64,000 nucleotides of DNA from Sciurus carolinensis (taxonomy: Eukaryota > Chordata > Mammalia > Rodentia > Sciuridae): assembly GCF_902686445.1 (NCBI RefSeq), contig NC_062217.1:174533598-174597597 (forward strand). Direction: 5' to 3'. Under the pieces are notes generated by a model that was given only the letters and a program-made list of their open reading frames with translations, made no database searches and had not been told where the DNA came from. The position numbers and the translations under genes are program-made. Positions 12,291 to 24,790 of this stretch are shown here, in pieces; the stretch's first letter is position 1; each line of letters starts with the position of its first letter.

Positions 12291-13059
12291 GAGTCCACCC
12301 TCCCCTGAGGTCCTCAGCACTGCAGGGCTGCACCCAGAAGCCAGTGGGAACTGGGGTTTCTGAATTGGACACCCCACCAGTGAACCTCTGCTCCTGCCCA
12401 CCAAGGAAGGGCCACGTCACAGAGACCCAGGTGCATCATATCCTTCCAGAGGGGACCTGCCCCTCTCTGTAGGTGGTGGGTCATGGAAGAATCTCCCAGA
12501 GCAGAAGCAGGCTTGGACCCTGCCTTAGTGCATGCCTCCCTCCCAAGGCCTGAGGCTCATCTCTGGTTGGCGTCCTCGGGAGGCCCCGTGACAGCAGAAG
12601 TGCTGGGTAGGGGGAGGCCCTGCTCCCTGTGCATAGGAGAAATGGAGCTGGGTATTGGCCAGAAGGTCACAGGCAGCCTCCAAAGCAGCTGGGATTGGAA
12701 CCATGGCCCCTCCCAGCCCCTCTGCTGCTGTTCTCTACGAGAGGACGACTCTCTGGGAACGCAGGAAAGGGCCTCCAGCCGTCAGAGGTGGGAGCCAGAG
12801 TCAGCGTTGGGGCTGACAGTGGCTGGAAAAGGCTTGCCCACTCTTGCCCAAAGCAGCTGCCCTCAGAGCTCACAGACCTGCGGGCCTGGAAGCCTCCCGG
12901 GAATTAGGGCATGTCCGGCCCTTCTGCGCCTGCGGAGAGCTGGGCCTGGGGAGTAAGCCAGGCTGGCTGCTTCCCTGGGTGGGCACCCACGGCAGCTGCA
13001 GGACAGGAGGGAGGAGGTCTTCCTACTCAGGCAGCTCGCCTGATGCCTGAGGGCGTCTG
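12291..13059. other. GC-rich spacer with a second MIR fragment
   Basis: At about 12640-12725 an antisense MIR-like segment is visible ('aggtcacaggcagcc', then 'agctgggattggaacc'). The rest is GC-rich with overlapping chance frames on both strands and no recognisable gene. Confidence 0.5.
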
Positions 13060-13215
13060 GGGCTTCACAATGAAAATATAAGCCAGCCTTCAACTTAAAC
13101 ATCTGTCTAAATAACAGACTAAAAATCAAGCTAAGGAAGATGTATCTAAATGATTCTCCAGCCATTATAACTAAAGTAATAACTGTACATTTTGTGCTGA
13201 TGGGAAACGACAACC
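13060..13215. other. AT-rich island, possible conserved noncoding element
   Basis: A compact AT-rich block with sharp boundaries against GC-rich flanks. It contains 'ctgtctaaataacagac', an imperfect inverted arrangement, and 'ccattataactaaagtaata'. No transposon identity is recognised. A conserved enhancer is possible, on composition only. Confidence 0.35.
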
Positions 13216-14929
13216 CCACCCCCAGTGGCCGGCGATGCCTGCCTTCTTTCTTGTTATCTGCTTCATGAACCAGTGATTCCCTGAGTGTTGTGGCAGCTTC
13301 TGTCCCAGGACCTCTGCTGTGCCTGGCCCCAGAGGGGAGCTCTAAAGAGGAGCCTGCCCACACCAGGTGGCGATCACCCGGGCTGCTCCAGGAATCCTCC
13401 TACGGAGTCCAGGGACCTCAGGTTGAAAGAGACGATGAAGTCCATCGCGTGCAGTTGCTGTTTCACGTAACTCATCAGGCCCCCCACAGGAACAGCAAGT
13501 TCAGAACATTCCTTCAGAACTGCTCCAGGCTGGGCTGGATGTAGAGGGAAGCCCTCTGTGGTCCCCAGCCAGCAGGGAAGGTGGGGCGGGGCAGGGCAGA
13601 GGGGAGGGCGCCAAGCACATGCACATGCTGCTGTGAACTTCATGGTCCCAACCGCGGGGCCACTGAAATCCAAATGGCCAGCAGAGTCCTGCCCTCCCTT
13701 GCCCTCTGCCCCTGGACCCGGAAGTCGGGTCTCCTGGACTGGGGATGAGCTGCTCATTCTCTAACCTGGAATTTTCCTGCACGGTTTGGGTCTCCTTGGC
13801 ACGGGGACTTCTGTCTGATTCTGAATGAGGTGCTATGACCTTAGTTCCAGGTCCCAGTGTGCCTGCCCAGCTGGGGCCCAGACCTGGCTCTGGGCTGTCA
13901 TGCCCAGCACAGGTGCCCCTGCTCCTGTCTGACCTGGGCCCAGGCCCCTGCGGGCCACCTGCACCCTCCTGTCTTCCACTGCAGCCATGCCCAGTGGATG
14001 GCCCCACAGCCTAGTTCCAGGGACATGCTCCCTGAGCAGGACCCTGCACAGTCCCCCTGCTGCCCTGGTTCCTAAGCTATACTTAGTGCCTGGCAGGCGA
14101 CTGAGGGAAGGGGAAGTGGACAGATGGACAGCATCCACGTGGACGATGAAGGGACACACAGGTGCCATTTGTGAGTCCAGCAAAGATGGGTCCGGCCGGG
14201 CTGTGGGCTGGGCTGTGAGCTGGAGCAGCTCCCAGGGCACCTCCTGTCCACTTGCAGGGCCCTTGGTGGCCCTGAGCTGTGCGGAGATGCCATCAAGCCT
14301 GTGCCAAACAGAGGGCAGCACCCGAGACCCTCTGGGAATGGTCACGGCACAGCCCGTGGCCTAGTGGAGCAGGGGCTCTCCTGCCCGGGCTTTGCCTTCT
14401 GACAAGGTGGCCTTTGTTGATGGGCAGGACTGGTCATCCTGGGATGCCTGGCCTGGGCACTGTGGAGGTGAAGCCCCGGGGCCTGGGGCTGGAGGGCTGC
14501 TCCCCAGTCCTCGTCCCTGTCTTCCTCCCCGCGTTCCCCTCCTGGTGACCACCCAGGGACAGCCAGAGCACAAGGACCTCACCGTCTGACTCCATAAAGA
14601 ACCTGTGTGTGACCCCTGAGTGCGAGGTCCAGGCCGGCACCCATGGCGGCTCAGGTGGACGGGTGGCCAGAGGCAGCAGCCACGCTCGGGAGCCTTCATC
14701 ACAGCAGGGCAGTGGCAGTGTCCACCTCTCTGCCTATCGGCCTTTGCGCAGGGAGGCCGACTGACGGAGGCTCAGGAGGAAGGCCGGCTACCTGGGAAGG
14801 CTCAGTCCTGTCTCCCGTCCCTCTCGGGCCCGTGACCTGGGAGCCCCGCGCTGCAGATGTGTTCAGAGTGACAGTCAAGTCGTCCTCAGTGCAGGGTGGA
14901 GGCCTGGAACAGAGAAGCAGGGCAGTTTC
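13216..14929. other. GC-rich spacer, no gene recognised
   Basis: Very GC-rich with many overlapping open frames on both strands (up to 170 codons on minus, 13833-14345). This is the pattern expected by chance in such composition. No domain, repeat family or splice structure is recognised. Confidence 0.5.
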
Positions 14930-15645
14930 AGGTTTTCAAATAGCAGCGGACGCACACTAACACCTGCGTCCATAAACGCACTGCCGTCGCCGTCCTGTGA
15001 GATGTCACGTCGGGGAGCTGTCTGGGAGCCGGGAAGGGCACGTGGAAGTCTGCCCTGACTCCGCAGCATTTGCTGAGTCTAGAGTGACCCCAAAGTAGTG
15101 AACGCGCTCAGGCAGCCTGCGGCGGGACGGGAGGGTCTGTCTGCCACTCCTGTTCTAGACTGACGGTGTCGCCACCTCCCGTCCAGTGACGCCTGCAGCT
15201 TCAGCCACACACGCTGCCTGCCGTCCTCACTGGGCCAGCAGTGCTCTTGCCCATAGCCGGGCACAAGGGGACGTGCACACATGTGGGCTTCTATCTCAGG
15301 TCTCCGGGACTGGCTGGTGGGGACGGTGGGGACGGTGTTGACGCAGTGTTAGGGACATGAAGAAGCTGCATGTTCCCGGGTCCGTGGTGGATCACCCAGG
15401 CCCCCGTGGCCACACACATCTTACTGACACTGTCTCCAGGAAGCGGGCGGCAATTTATACCCTCACTGAGGAACTGAGAAAAGGCCGTCATGCTGATGCA
15501 GCTGCCGAGGGCTGCAGAAGCCAGCGGCACAGGCCGCGGCTGCCTAATGCCCAGCCTACGCACACAGAGGTCGCACGGCCAAACCCCAGGCAATGCAGAG
15601 TGCTGCCGCTCTGAGGAAGCCCGGCTTCTGCCCGGGAGGATTCTA
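14930..15645. promoter_or_regulatory. CpG-rich patch (CpG-island-like)
   Basis: By hand I count about 25 CpG in the first 350 bases (14930-15280) and roughly 20 in the next 350. That is well above the CpG-depleted surroundings and near the usual island threshold. No GC box cluster, TATA box or following coding exon is evident, so it may be an orphan island or simply slowly methylated, GC-biased DNA. An AT-rich island follows directly. Confidence 0.4.
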
Positions 15646-15870
15646 GACCGAGTATTACTTCTCATCTCCTCCACTGATTAAATAAAGAATTTTTAACATT
15701 TCAGATTTTTCTTATAGAGCTGCTCGCTTGTGGAAGAATGGCTGTGTTTACATATGGGGACATTTTTGTAGCTTGATTCTTACACTGGGCAGATGCCTGG
15801 TGGTATCGAGAACCAAGTCAATATTTGCATGTTCTGGCTTTTCTGCAGACTAAATTAGAAACTGTATCTC
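15646..15870. other. AT-rich island with octamer motif
   Basis: AT-rich block directly after a CpG-rich patch. It contains a perfect octamer-type site ATTTGCAT at 15823-15830. No repeat family is recognised. A conserved regulatory element is possible, but this is inferred from composition and one motif. Confidence 0.35.
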
Positions 15871-17029
15871 ACAATCCACAGAGAGATGCTACCCCAGGCG
15901 CCTGTCTGTCCTCTCTGCATCAGCCTTCTCTGATGCCACTGGTGTGTCTTGGCTCTTACCAGGAGAAGAAATGGGCAGGAATGGGTGCGAGAGTACTTCC
16001 TCAGCCAGAAGGTGACAGAAGCCACCCTTCTTTCTTCCCTCCCTCACGCTGAGGACAGGGAAGTCCAGGATTAGGTCATGAGTCCCTGAGGATACTGGTT
16101 TCCCCTTTGGGGACCAGCAGGAGGGTCTGGTGTCCCTCCCAGAGAGCATACCTTCTCTGCCCACACACCAGATCCTGAGGAGAACAAATGGTCTCCATCA
16201 ACTAAGCAGCTGGCGAGAAAGAGGAAGGGAGACAAACACGTAGCAGAGCACTCACCCAGTGTGAGGAGGGACCCGAGGTCTGGTGCTGGTTGGACTCGCC
16301 GGCATTTGTGGTCTTGGTCTGGTCTGCGGGGCTGTTGGCACTTCAAGGGGAGCCAGAGGCAGCCTTACACGTGGGAAATGGAGGGGGCCTCAAAACTGCT
16401 GAGACAGGACCTGCTCATGTCCCTGGCCGCCCCTCCCTGAGCTCGAGGGGAGGCCTCTCCTCCTCCTTACCCGACGTCTGGGACTTCCGAGGGGCTGCAG
16501 GCTCTCTGCAGTCGCTGTGGGCCCTGGACCTGCTCCCAGCGGTGCTCTCCATGCCCTGCTGGGCCTTGAGTCGTCTCCCTGGGTCCCTGGGTGGTCACCG
16601 GCACCCACAAGAACACAGGGAGGCAACAGAGGGTCACAGTCTCCTAACTGCAATTCTAAAATGCAAAAAACTGGTACTTGCTTTTACTTCATTAGAGCCT
16701 AAAATTCATGCAGCTGCAAAATATTCTCTGACCTGATGCAGAACCGTTTATACCCGCTATCCATTCCTACAGTGTGACTCTTGATGCGTTTCTTTGCAGA
16801 ATACTGATGACGTAATTGTGGGTCTTTGCCCGGATCCTACTGGGTGTCACAGAGTACAGGAACAGGTGGCTTTTACTGTTCCCAGCCTCAGCTTGTGCCT
16901 TCTGACACAGCTGCTGCAGAGAACAAGCCCTCTGCTGAGGTCTGACGCGTGGCTCATCTTCTCTCGTGTAGGCTGTGCACAAGCAATGCAAACATTGCTT
17001 TATATTTCCTGGAAAGAGAATGTGTTTTA
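15871..17029. other. Spacer, no gene recognised
   Basis: No supported gene or repeat. The 148-codon plus-strand frame at 16290-16736 overlaps opposing frames and has no known domain. From about 16650 the DNA becomes AT-richer toward the next island. Confidence 0.5.
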
Positions 17030-17530
17030 AAAGTTAATCTAAGATAAAGAGTGCACAGCATACAGAATGGCAAGATTGAAAATCTGACTGCACTTTGGAG
17101 AAAAAAGTATTGAAAGTATGACTTGCACTTTGCAAGATTGAATTGTTCCCGGGTGGAATTTGAAACCCACTGCCGACCTCAGGTTTGGCCCGTGAGCTTT
17201 GCGCCATTTGCATTTCTCTCCCCTTGGGGGGATCTCTGCTGACAAGGAGTAAACTTCGGGTGATTAATTGAGGCTATTGGAGAAGCAAAAAGATCAGGCA
17301 GCAGAGAAGCAGCGAGGGGGAAGGAGATTGATACTGTGTTTTCAGTAGCTTAACATGGAGAACCAATTTTCTAGGAAAAAAATTATTGGATTATGTAGAG
17401 CCAACCTACAACTCAACTCTTGGTGACGAGCCTTTGTTCTCTGTAAACATAAACCAAAGTTTCTGCATGTTCTCAAAATTACTTCTTTGACTTACAACTT
17501 TCAATTCAACACAAGTTTTTCATCATCAAT
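17030..17530. promoter_or_regulatory. Candidate enhancer / conserved noncoding element
   Basis: This 500-bp AT-rich block has no visible transposon signature and holds several strong transcription-factor-like sites. There is a perfect octamer ATTTGCAT at 17206-17213 and a homeodomain-type core in tgattaattg at 17261-17270. A SOX-type CCTTTGTTC at 17431-17439 is followed two bases later by a forkhead-type TGTAAACAT at 17442-17450. Dense sites of this sort are typical of developmental enhancers, but single motifs are common by chance. The call rests on their clustering and on the compositional contrast. Confidence 0.4.
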
Positions 17531-17538
17531 TCATGGTT

Positions 17539-17567
17539 AAAAAAAAAAGAAAGAAAAGAAAAGAAAG
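17539..17567 (+). repeat. A-rich simple repeat (A)n(GAAA)n
   Basis: A run of about ten A is followed by GAAA/GAAAA units. It could be the remnant tail of a retroposon, but the sequence just upstream is not a recognisable SINE or LINE end. Confidence 0.8.
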
Positions 17568-20500
17568 TAACCAGAAAGCACACAGCCCTGAATACGCCCA
17601 GGGCCGCAGGGGTCGGGTCCACTGCGGCCTGTCATGTGACCCCTGAGGAACCCACAGGGCTGTGCTGGGAGGGCGAGGACACGAGCAGGAAGGCCAATCA
17701 GAAACAAGTCAGGTTCTGCCGACTGGGAGGACTGGCTCTTCCGGGAGCGTGGCGAGGAAAGACGCCCGCCCCTGCCTCTGAAGGTCTTGCCCTCCTTCCA
17801 TTTGTCCACGGTCTGACTTGGGTCAGGCCTGTCTCTGAAGACAGGCACTCGACAGAGCAGCGTGTATTGGGCAAGTAACGTAGAGACCAAGATTCTTCCT
17901 GCCTCCAGGGTGATGAGGGTTTAGCCGTGGGGGGTTTGAGATGCTTTCTGAAGGACTCTGCCTGTCTCACCTGGCGCCTTCTCACCTTGGCAGGCCTGGC
18001 CATGCAAGTGGCCAACCCCCAGGTCCGCTGGCCCTGCACCAAGCCAGGCTCAGTCCTGTGTCATCCCCTCTCCTTGTCTTCGGGGTGCATCAGCCCCACC
18101 GCGGTCCTGCTGGGTCCCGCTGGGGTTCTGCCATCTGCTCACCTGCTGTTGGCACAGGGGTTTCCCTTCCTGGCCCATGGGGTGCCAAGGTCCCGGAAGT
18201 TCCTGGGTTTCTCTGTCCATGGTTTGCTCCAGGAGGCTGAGGTTTGAAGAAAGCACAATCAGGTGTCCAGGGACACCCTTGGAAACCAGGTCTTCCCTCT
18301 GACTGACTGGTGTCCTGTCTTGTCCGCCTCAGACTCCAGGCCCCCCAAGGTGCCTTGTGCAGGGGAGCCTTCAGCCCAGCTGAGTGGACAGGGCAAGGGT
18401 TCCTCTGCCCAGCTGCCCCACACTCCCACTCCAGGTTCTCCAGGGCCATCTGTCCCCAGCGTGGGACGTGGTCCTGACCAGAGGGAGTCTCCATCAACCT
18501 GCGGATTCATTTCCTCTGAATAACAGCTCCTGGGCCCTCTGCAGGCCAGGGCAATGAAGCTCCCAGGCTTACGGGCTAAACACTCGAGACAAGGAGGACG
18601 ATTGACAGGCTGTTAGATTTTTTAAAAACATTTTTTAGAGTTATAGTCATCCTGAGCGAGGCCTCTCCAAGGATTTCCAAATTCCAGTCAGTTTCAGGTC
18701 CATCAAAAGGCGAGGGCGGGAGCCCCAGGGCACAGAGGCTTCCTCCAAAGGCAAGGAGGCTGGCTGCTGGGCATGTCTGAGGAAGGTCTCAACCCGGCCC
18801 CCACATCAAAACTGCCCACCAGGCTGTGAGGAAATCTGGTGGCCCATGACCTACTCCAGGCCAATTAAATCAATCCCTAGGGGGAGGCCCAGGCATCTGG
18901 TGGTTCAAAGACTCGCAGTTCATTCTGATTGCAACCTGGTATGGAACCATGACTTAGGGACCAACCTCCACCCCCAGGAGTGGCCTTGGCTGCGGAAGCT
19001 GGGGTAGGTGGGCAAGGGGTCTGGGGGAAGAGGACGGATTCAGACTCAGGGTCCTGGCTCCCTGGAGGTGGTGGGGCAGTGGAGGGTGGAGTGGCTGGGT
19101 CGGTTGGCAAGTGGGCCTACACTTCCCAGGGGCTAGTCTGGGACATGGTGAGCTCCTTAGAGAAGTTCCTGGACTGCAGATGTAGGCTGCTGTGTACACC
19201 TGCTCAGGTATGGTATTGTCACCTCTCCATACCCAGGTTCCACGGCCCGGAGGGGCAACCAGCCATTCCTGCCCCGCGCCTGGCCAGTGTGAGAAGACCT
19301 GGAAGCTGGCTATGAGGCCTGCAGGAGGAGAGGCTGCTGGACGGCGCACTGGTGCCAGGGTAGACAGGGGCACTGGCCACCCAGAGGCACCAGTCTGGGG
19401 GAAGAGGGGCCACTGAGACTGCCCATCTGGGGACAGACGGCAAGTCTGAACAGCTGCAATAGATGAGCTCCGGCCTGGGAGGCACACGGAACAGGGGTTC
19501 CCCCGTGGATCCTGGCAAGTGCCGGCTCTGATGCGACGGGTTGGGGCCTGGAATGAGGGTGTGCAGACCACACCTCGATAGTCTGCTCCAAAGCACCATG
19601 AGCTCCGTGCTGGGAGCTGACCGTGATACCAAATTTTGGGGACAGTCCTTGTAAAAGATAAGACTAAAGAGATGCTGAATCATATCAGTGCTGCGTGGCT
19701 TCCAGACTGGCATAGGGCCCTCAGAGGGCGTCAGGAGCAAGGTCTTGGCTCCTTCAGCACACCTCCTGCGTGCGAGTGAGCAAACTGGGTTAAGCGCTCT
19801 TGAGTTTGCTTCTGTGCTCGCAGCCCCTGCAGGTGGGGTTTGCACATGGTGCGGCTTGTTCCTGTGAGTAAAGGCTGAGGAGTCCTCATAGGGAGGCCAA
19901 GGTCAGGTCAAGGAGGCAGGCTTGCCAGGGAACGTGTGCGGGACGCTGTGCTGCTGATCACGGTGGTACTGGGAAGAACTGTCTCTGCTAAATCACTGTC
20001 ACGCACAGTGAGGGATCTCAGCTTTGCTGAGTCCTCCACCTTCAGTCTCGGTGATGATTTAAGAGCAGTTATGTTGGCTGCCTGGAGTCTGGGAGAAGTG
20101 CTAGGAACGCAGGCCAGAATGTTCTACCCCTGTGTTTGTCCGCAGGAGAGATGTGCTTCCATGTTGGAAGCAAACAGGGAGGAGGGCAGGGTGTCCTGCC
20201 TGGAGCGACCCACATCTCTGCGAGGTCTGGGCAGACCTGCGAAGGCCTGGTTGGTGGCAGGCTGTCGGTGCAGGACCCGGGCTGAGCTCCCGTGAGCAGG
20301 GCTGGAAGTGCAGCTCTGAGGCGCAGCCCTGGGCTCCGGGGCTGCTGTGGCAGGACCGGGCACTGGAAGAAGGGTCAGGAGGTACTTTCTGGGAGGACAT
20401 CAATGAGGTGTTCGGGGTCACAGTGCTCAGACACCAGCTCTGGTTCATAGCAATCTTCTGAAACAATTTCAGGGATTGTTTTGTTGGGAAAACTTTAGTT

Positions 20501-22164
20501 GACCATGTGCACTGAATGGTCAATGTCCCCAAACAAGATCTACCAGCCACTGCAGGGCCATGGTGTGTGTCCTGCTAGGGCCCGGCTGCTGCTGGCACTG
20601 AAGACTGGCCTCATCCCTGGTGCCTGTCCCCAAGTTTCCATATGGTTCAGCTTGAACCTTTGGTGTGTGGTGGAGATCATGCCGCCTGGGAACATTCAGC
20701 AGCTCAAGGGACACTGAGCATGTCTTTGTCACCTCCCCTTGCATGGCCTTTCACCTGTGGGTTGACCTGTCACTCACTCCCTCGGGCTCCACGTTGGCGT
20801 CATACTCACGTTGCACCCACCGTCTGATGAATTGGGTCCACCTGGCTGATGACCCAGCGTGGGTAAGTTAAGGACCTGTAGCACTCCACCTCCTGAGGAG
20901 GTCGGGACAGCGCCCCAGGGGCTGCAGCGCCTTCACAGGAGCCACCGCCCAAACAAGACTCCATTGTGAATTCACTGGTGGGGCTGGAAGTCTTCGGGGA
21001 GGGCTCTTGTCATTTTGAATTTTATTTAGAACAAAGCACAGTTGTAGAGAATAATTTATTTTATTTTTTTTCCTGGAAATATGCTTCATTTTAATGTGAT
21101 CCCCAAATACCTGTCTGTATGCCCAATAGAACTAATTTAGCTAAAATTTCTCCTACAAAGTCCTGGTACTCCCAAGAAAAACCATTCCCCATGTGCTGAA
21201 CTGATAGACGAGAACCTCAACCGTCCCTCACTCCTGAGTGGGAATAGGTCCCTCTCCACCTTCACAGTGGCTAATGGCTTCCATGGGGGTGTCTCGGTCC
21301 ATGGCTACCTGTCTTGCCTGCCACCGATCTCCAGGGACCATCAAAGTCATTCTGAGAGGACCTGGGGGCCAACTGCTGTGAGCCAGGAGGTCTTAGGGTC
21401 CACTCTGCAGCCAGCACATGAGCAAGCTAAGTGTCCTGACTTGGGTGTTACAAAGCGAGTCTCTCCACACACCCCCCAGCCCCGAGTTCCTGATCTCATG
21501 TAACTGTGCAGAGTGCACGCTGCTCTTCAAACCTGCAAGCCAATGTCAAGCCAGTGGTCCTCAGCCACCGTCTGAAGTGGCTGTGCAGGGGCTGCTCTTT
21601 TCCCTCTTTCAGCCTCTTCAGGCTCCTTTAAATGCTGTCTGTCAGCAGGAAGCATGCAGAAGTTGCCTGCAGGACTTCCTTGGTGTGTGATTGAGATCAA
21701 GAGGGGGCCCTGCCCTTGCCTGGGGAGCGACTCGGCTCTCGTCCTGGCAGATCAGAGAGAACGCTGGCAGTGATGTATTATTGACGACTGTCGTCCCCGC
21801 AGGCCTGGGGTCTTCCGAGAGCGAGGACGGAGCCTAGCTGCTGCCTAGGGAGCCCCTGGGAGGAGCGTGGCCATGCTCTGAGCTGAGCTGGGATCCGCTG
21901 CTGGGAGGCCTGAGGGCAGCAGAGGCCGAGAGGCAGAGGGCCTGGCCAGCGCTCTGGGAGAGACGTGGCCAAGGACACTGACCACAGGTGGCCACGCCCC
22001 AGGTGTCAGTGGGGTGGCTTCTCTCTGGCTGAGAGTGCTCGGGGGCTCTCGAGTCTTCTGTCAGGCGATGTGCGCTGCACGCAAGAGGGAGAGAAGAACG
22101 GGATTCTAAAATGGGCACTTTCCAGGTCTCTGTGATTTCTCTAGACTGGCGGAAATGACGGAAG
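17568..22164. other. GC-rich spacer, no gene recognised
   Basis: A long gene-poor stretch. Frames of up to 208 codons (minus, 19219-19845; minus, 18954-19571) overlap several opposing frames and show no domain. A possible donor-like gtaagtt follows 'gcgtgg' at about 20865 without a supporting exon. An AT-rich tract at 20999-21130 contains T-rich runs; no repeat family is assigned. Confidence 0.5.
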
Positions 22165-22570
22165 ACTGAGACGCCTTTGTGTGCAGGCGCGGCTGCGGGT
22201 ACGGGAGGCGGGCGGGTGGACTCAGCCCTCTGCGCTGCAGTCCTGGAGAACCCGGGCCAGAGGAGGCCCACCCGAGGCCCAGTCCACGCACCTCTCCCCA
22301 GACCACCTGCTCGGACCCAGCGCAGTCGGAACTAGAGGGAGGATTTTGTCCCTGCTCTAATGAGATCGTGGGGTCCTGAACCCACCAGAAGCCCCTGCGA
22401 GCTGGACTGTAGTGGGGCTGAGGGTGCGTGGCCAGGAGGCTGCGCCACCGCCAACTCCGCCCAGCTGGCCGGCAGGTGCCTAGTGCTCAGGGTGGCTTCG
22501 CCCTCCCCCGGCTGCTTCTCCGATGTTGTGTCAGTGGTGCTGTTACACCTCGGCTGCGGGTCACGGCTGG
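22165..22570. promoter_or_regulatory. CpG-rich patch (CpG-island-like)
   Basis: I count about 27 CpG in 400 bases, with G+C near 65 percent. This puts observed/expected CpG close to the common 0.6 island threshold. The left part contains a run of 'gcggg'-type units (about 22188-22215). No exon or TATA box is visible, so promoter function is unproven. Confidence 0.4.
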
Positions 22571-23556
22571 TAAGATAAACCATGGCATTAGCCTTCTCTA
22601 ATCTTTCAGGCAACTGAGTGGGACGACATTTGTCTGTTAAAGAAGCTTTTGAAGTGACAGCTTACAGAGCACCAGGGCTCTGTAGGCTGATCCATCCTCT
22701 GAAGTAAGAAATGGCTCCTCCAGCCCCTCCCCAGTGGACACAGGCACGTTCCTCCACAGGTGGGTTCCACCAGGGGTCCGAGAGAACCTCAGTGCCTCAC
22801 TGAGCCCACAGGGAGGGCGAGTCCCCAGGGCCCACTCTGCTGTGAGAGGCAGCACTGAAGGAGATGACAGGCGGCATTTCAGGTCAGGAGCTCTGCCCAG
22901 CCTCTCACATCCTTTAAAACCAGGCCAGGGCCTCTGTTTCCTGCTCTGCTGCTGCTGAATCCTCCCGGACCACTTCAAGGCATTTCAGCCTGAAGCCGGA
23001 GGAGTTTTATTAGCCTCTTCGGAGTCTCAAAGTAGAACGTTGAAAACCAGGGGCAGAAGATGTCTGCCGCAGGACTGGCACCCACTCCGTCCTGGCAGAG
23101 CGGACGCCCAGCCCTGGAGGGTGCCCTGGACCAGCAGAGGCTGCCTCCTCCCCAGAGCTCGTGAGTGAGTGAGCAGAGGAGGGTGGAGCCTTCACACGCT
23201 GCACGGTCTTTGGGGACCTGCCACCAGCAACACTTCTGGGACACTTCTGATGAGCATGTGTCTGCCCTGGCAGCTCCCAGCAATGCCTCCGTGAGCCATG
23301 ACGCTCTCTGCAGCTGCTCGAATCCCATGTCAGATGAGTCCCGTTCTTCCTGACTGGGCCCACTTGGGGTGGCCCTGCGAAAGCTGTTCACTGGCTGAGA
23401 ATTGGCCTGGTTGTCCAAGTGTCCTCTGTCAGCTGCTCTCTCGGAGGTTCAGGGCCTGTGGGTCTGACAGGACCCTGAGCCAGCAGCACAGGGCCTGGCT
23501 TGGAGATTTTCCATCCTGTCCTCCTCCTCTCTCACTGGGATGGTGGGGGCAGGGAG
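22571..23556. other. Spacer, no gene recognised
   Basis: Frames of up to 147 codons on the minus strand (22975-23418) have no recognised domain. No repeat family is assigned. Confidence 0.5.
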
Positions 23557-23680
23557 GTGATAAGAGCAGGGACTTGGGGACAGAAAGGCCCGACCTCAGT
23601 GCCATACCCCTCCCCATTTAGCATGTGCCACGGGGCAGGTGATTTCACGTCCCTGTTAAAGCCAGTGCAGCAACGTGGCA
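23557..23680 (+). repeat. MIR SINE fragment
   Basis: Sense MIR: 'taagagcagggacttggg', then a region matching the 'gaccttgggcaagt' core in decayed form ('gggcaggtgatttcacg'), in correct order. The left end resembles the start of the MIR tRNA-derived part. Confidence 0.6.
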
Positions 23681-24354
23681 ACCCGCTCTCAGCAGATTGG
23701 CCACCAGCTCAGGGACAGAGCAGGCCTGGAACCAAGTGGATTCCATCCCTCCCACAACCGAGCAGCGTGGGAGGCCAAAGCAGGAGTGCCCAGCCCCAGG
23801 CGCTCCTCAGGCGATCTGGCTGTCCTGGAGAGCCCGCGCGGTGCATCTTAATGAGGGTCGGACACTTTCAGGTTTCATTTTCAGGACAAAGGTGCCCCAG
23901 GGTCCGCCTGTGAAGTCCGAGGATTTGCCTTTCTAATAAGACCCTTCTGGGCCTGACTGGAGAGTCAGTCTGAGCCTCCCTCAGGGCCAGTGGAGGTGCG
24001 GGTGGCCACCGCGGCTGGGCAGGCCGCATGCAGCCTTTCAGGAAATGCATTTTCTAGAAGCCTGACCCTGAGACGCAGCCAGCTGCTGGTACTTCCACTC
24101 TTTGCTGGTTTCCCTCTGTATGAACCATCTTTCATTTCCGCCAGTCTGACGGGTGAAGGAAGGTGCTTTAAAGGAGGTGTTGCTTTGCCTGTCTTTAGTT
24201 CTCTTTGATTTAGTCTGACTTACTGAGGCCCACTTCACAGGTAGCAATGCTCGCTTTCTAGCAGACGGTTGCACATGGCTGCACAAGTGCCCACAGGGTG
24301 TCCCCTCGGTGAGAACATAGCCAGTCCACCCCGAGTCCCTCCTGCATCCCTCTG
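23681..24354. other. Spacer, no gene recognised
   Basis: No gene or clear repeat. The last part may belong to the antisense L1 that follows. Confidence 0.45.
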
Positions 24355-24790
24355 GACTTGGTGCCCCGCCCCTGCTGCCGGAAGCTGCTGGCCAGACTTC
24401 TACTGCCAGTCTCCCCTCCACCCGGAGTCCTACATGTGAGAGCATGCTTTGGGGTCTGGCTTATTTCACCCAGCAAAGTGCTGGTGACCCCTCGGTGCCA
24501 CAGGAGATCCACAGTCAGTCCCCTGTACTGTAAGTGGCATCTCCTTGTGGGGACGAATCATCAGTCATCTGGTGAACATTTGATGAGCATTTGTGTTGCT
24601 TCCTGATCGGGAGGATTAGAATAAAGCTGCCATCAATATTCATGTAAAAGAGTTCGCGAACATGGATTTTTGTTCCTCTTGGGTGAACACCTGCGAGTGG
24701 GATTTCTGGGTCTCATGGTAAGAGTGTGGTTCACCGTGTAAGAAACTGCCATCAAGTTCTTTTTTATTCCAGCATTCATGCAAATTTAAA
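24355..24790 (-). mobile_element. Ancient LINE-1 3'-end fragment (antisense)
   Basis: The plus strand matches the reverse complement of the end of L1 ORF2 and its 3'UTR. 'ggcttatttcacccagca' is followed by an 'aataaagctgccatcaat' segment, a 'gggtgaacacctgcgagtgg' segment, 'ggatttctgggtctcatgg' and 'gaaactgccatcaag', all in L1 order. High divergence indicates an old mammalian L1M-type subfamily. The element is truncated and cannot be active. Confidence 0.75.
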
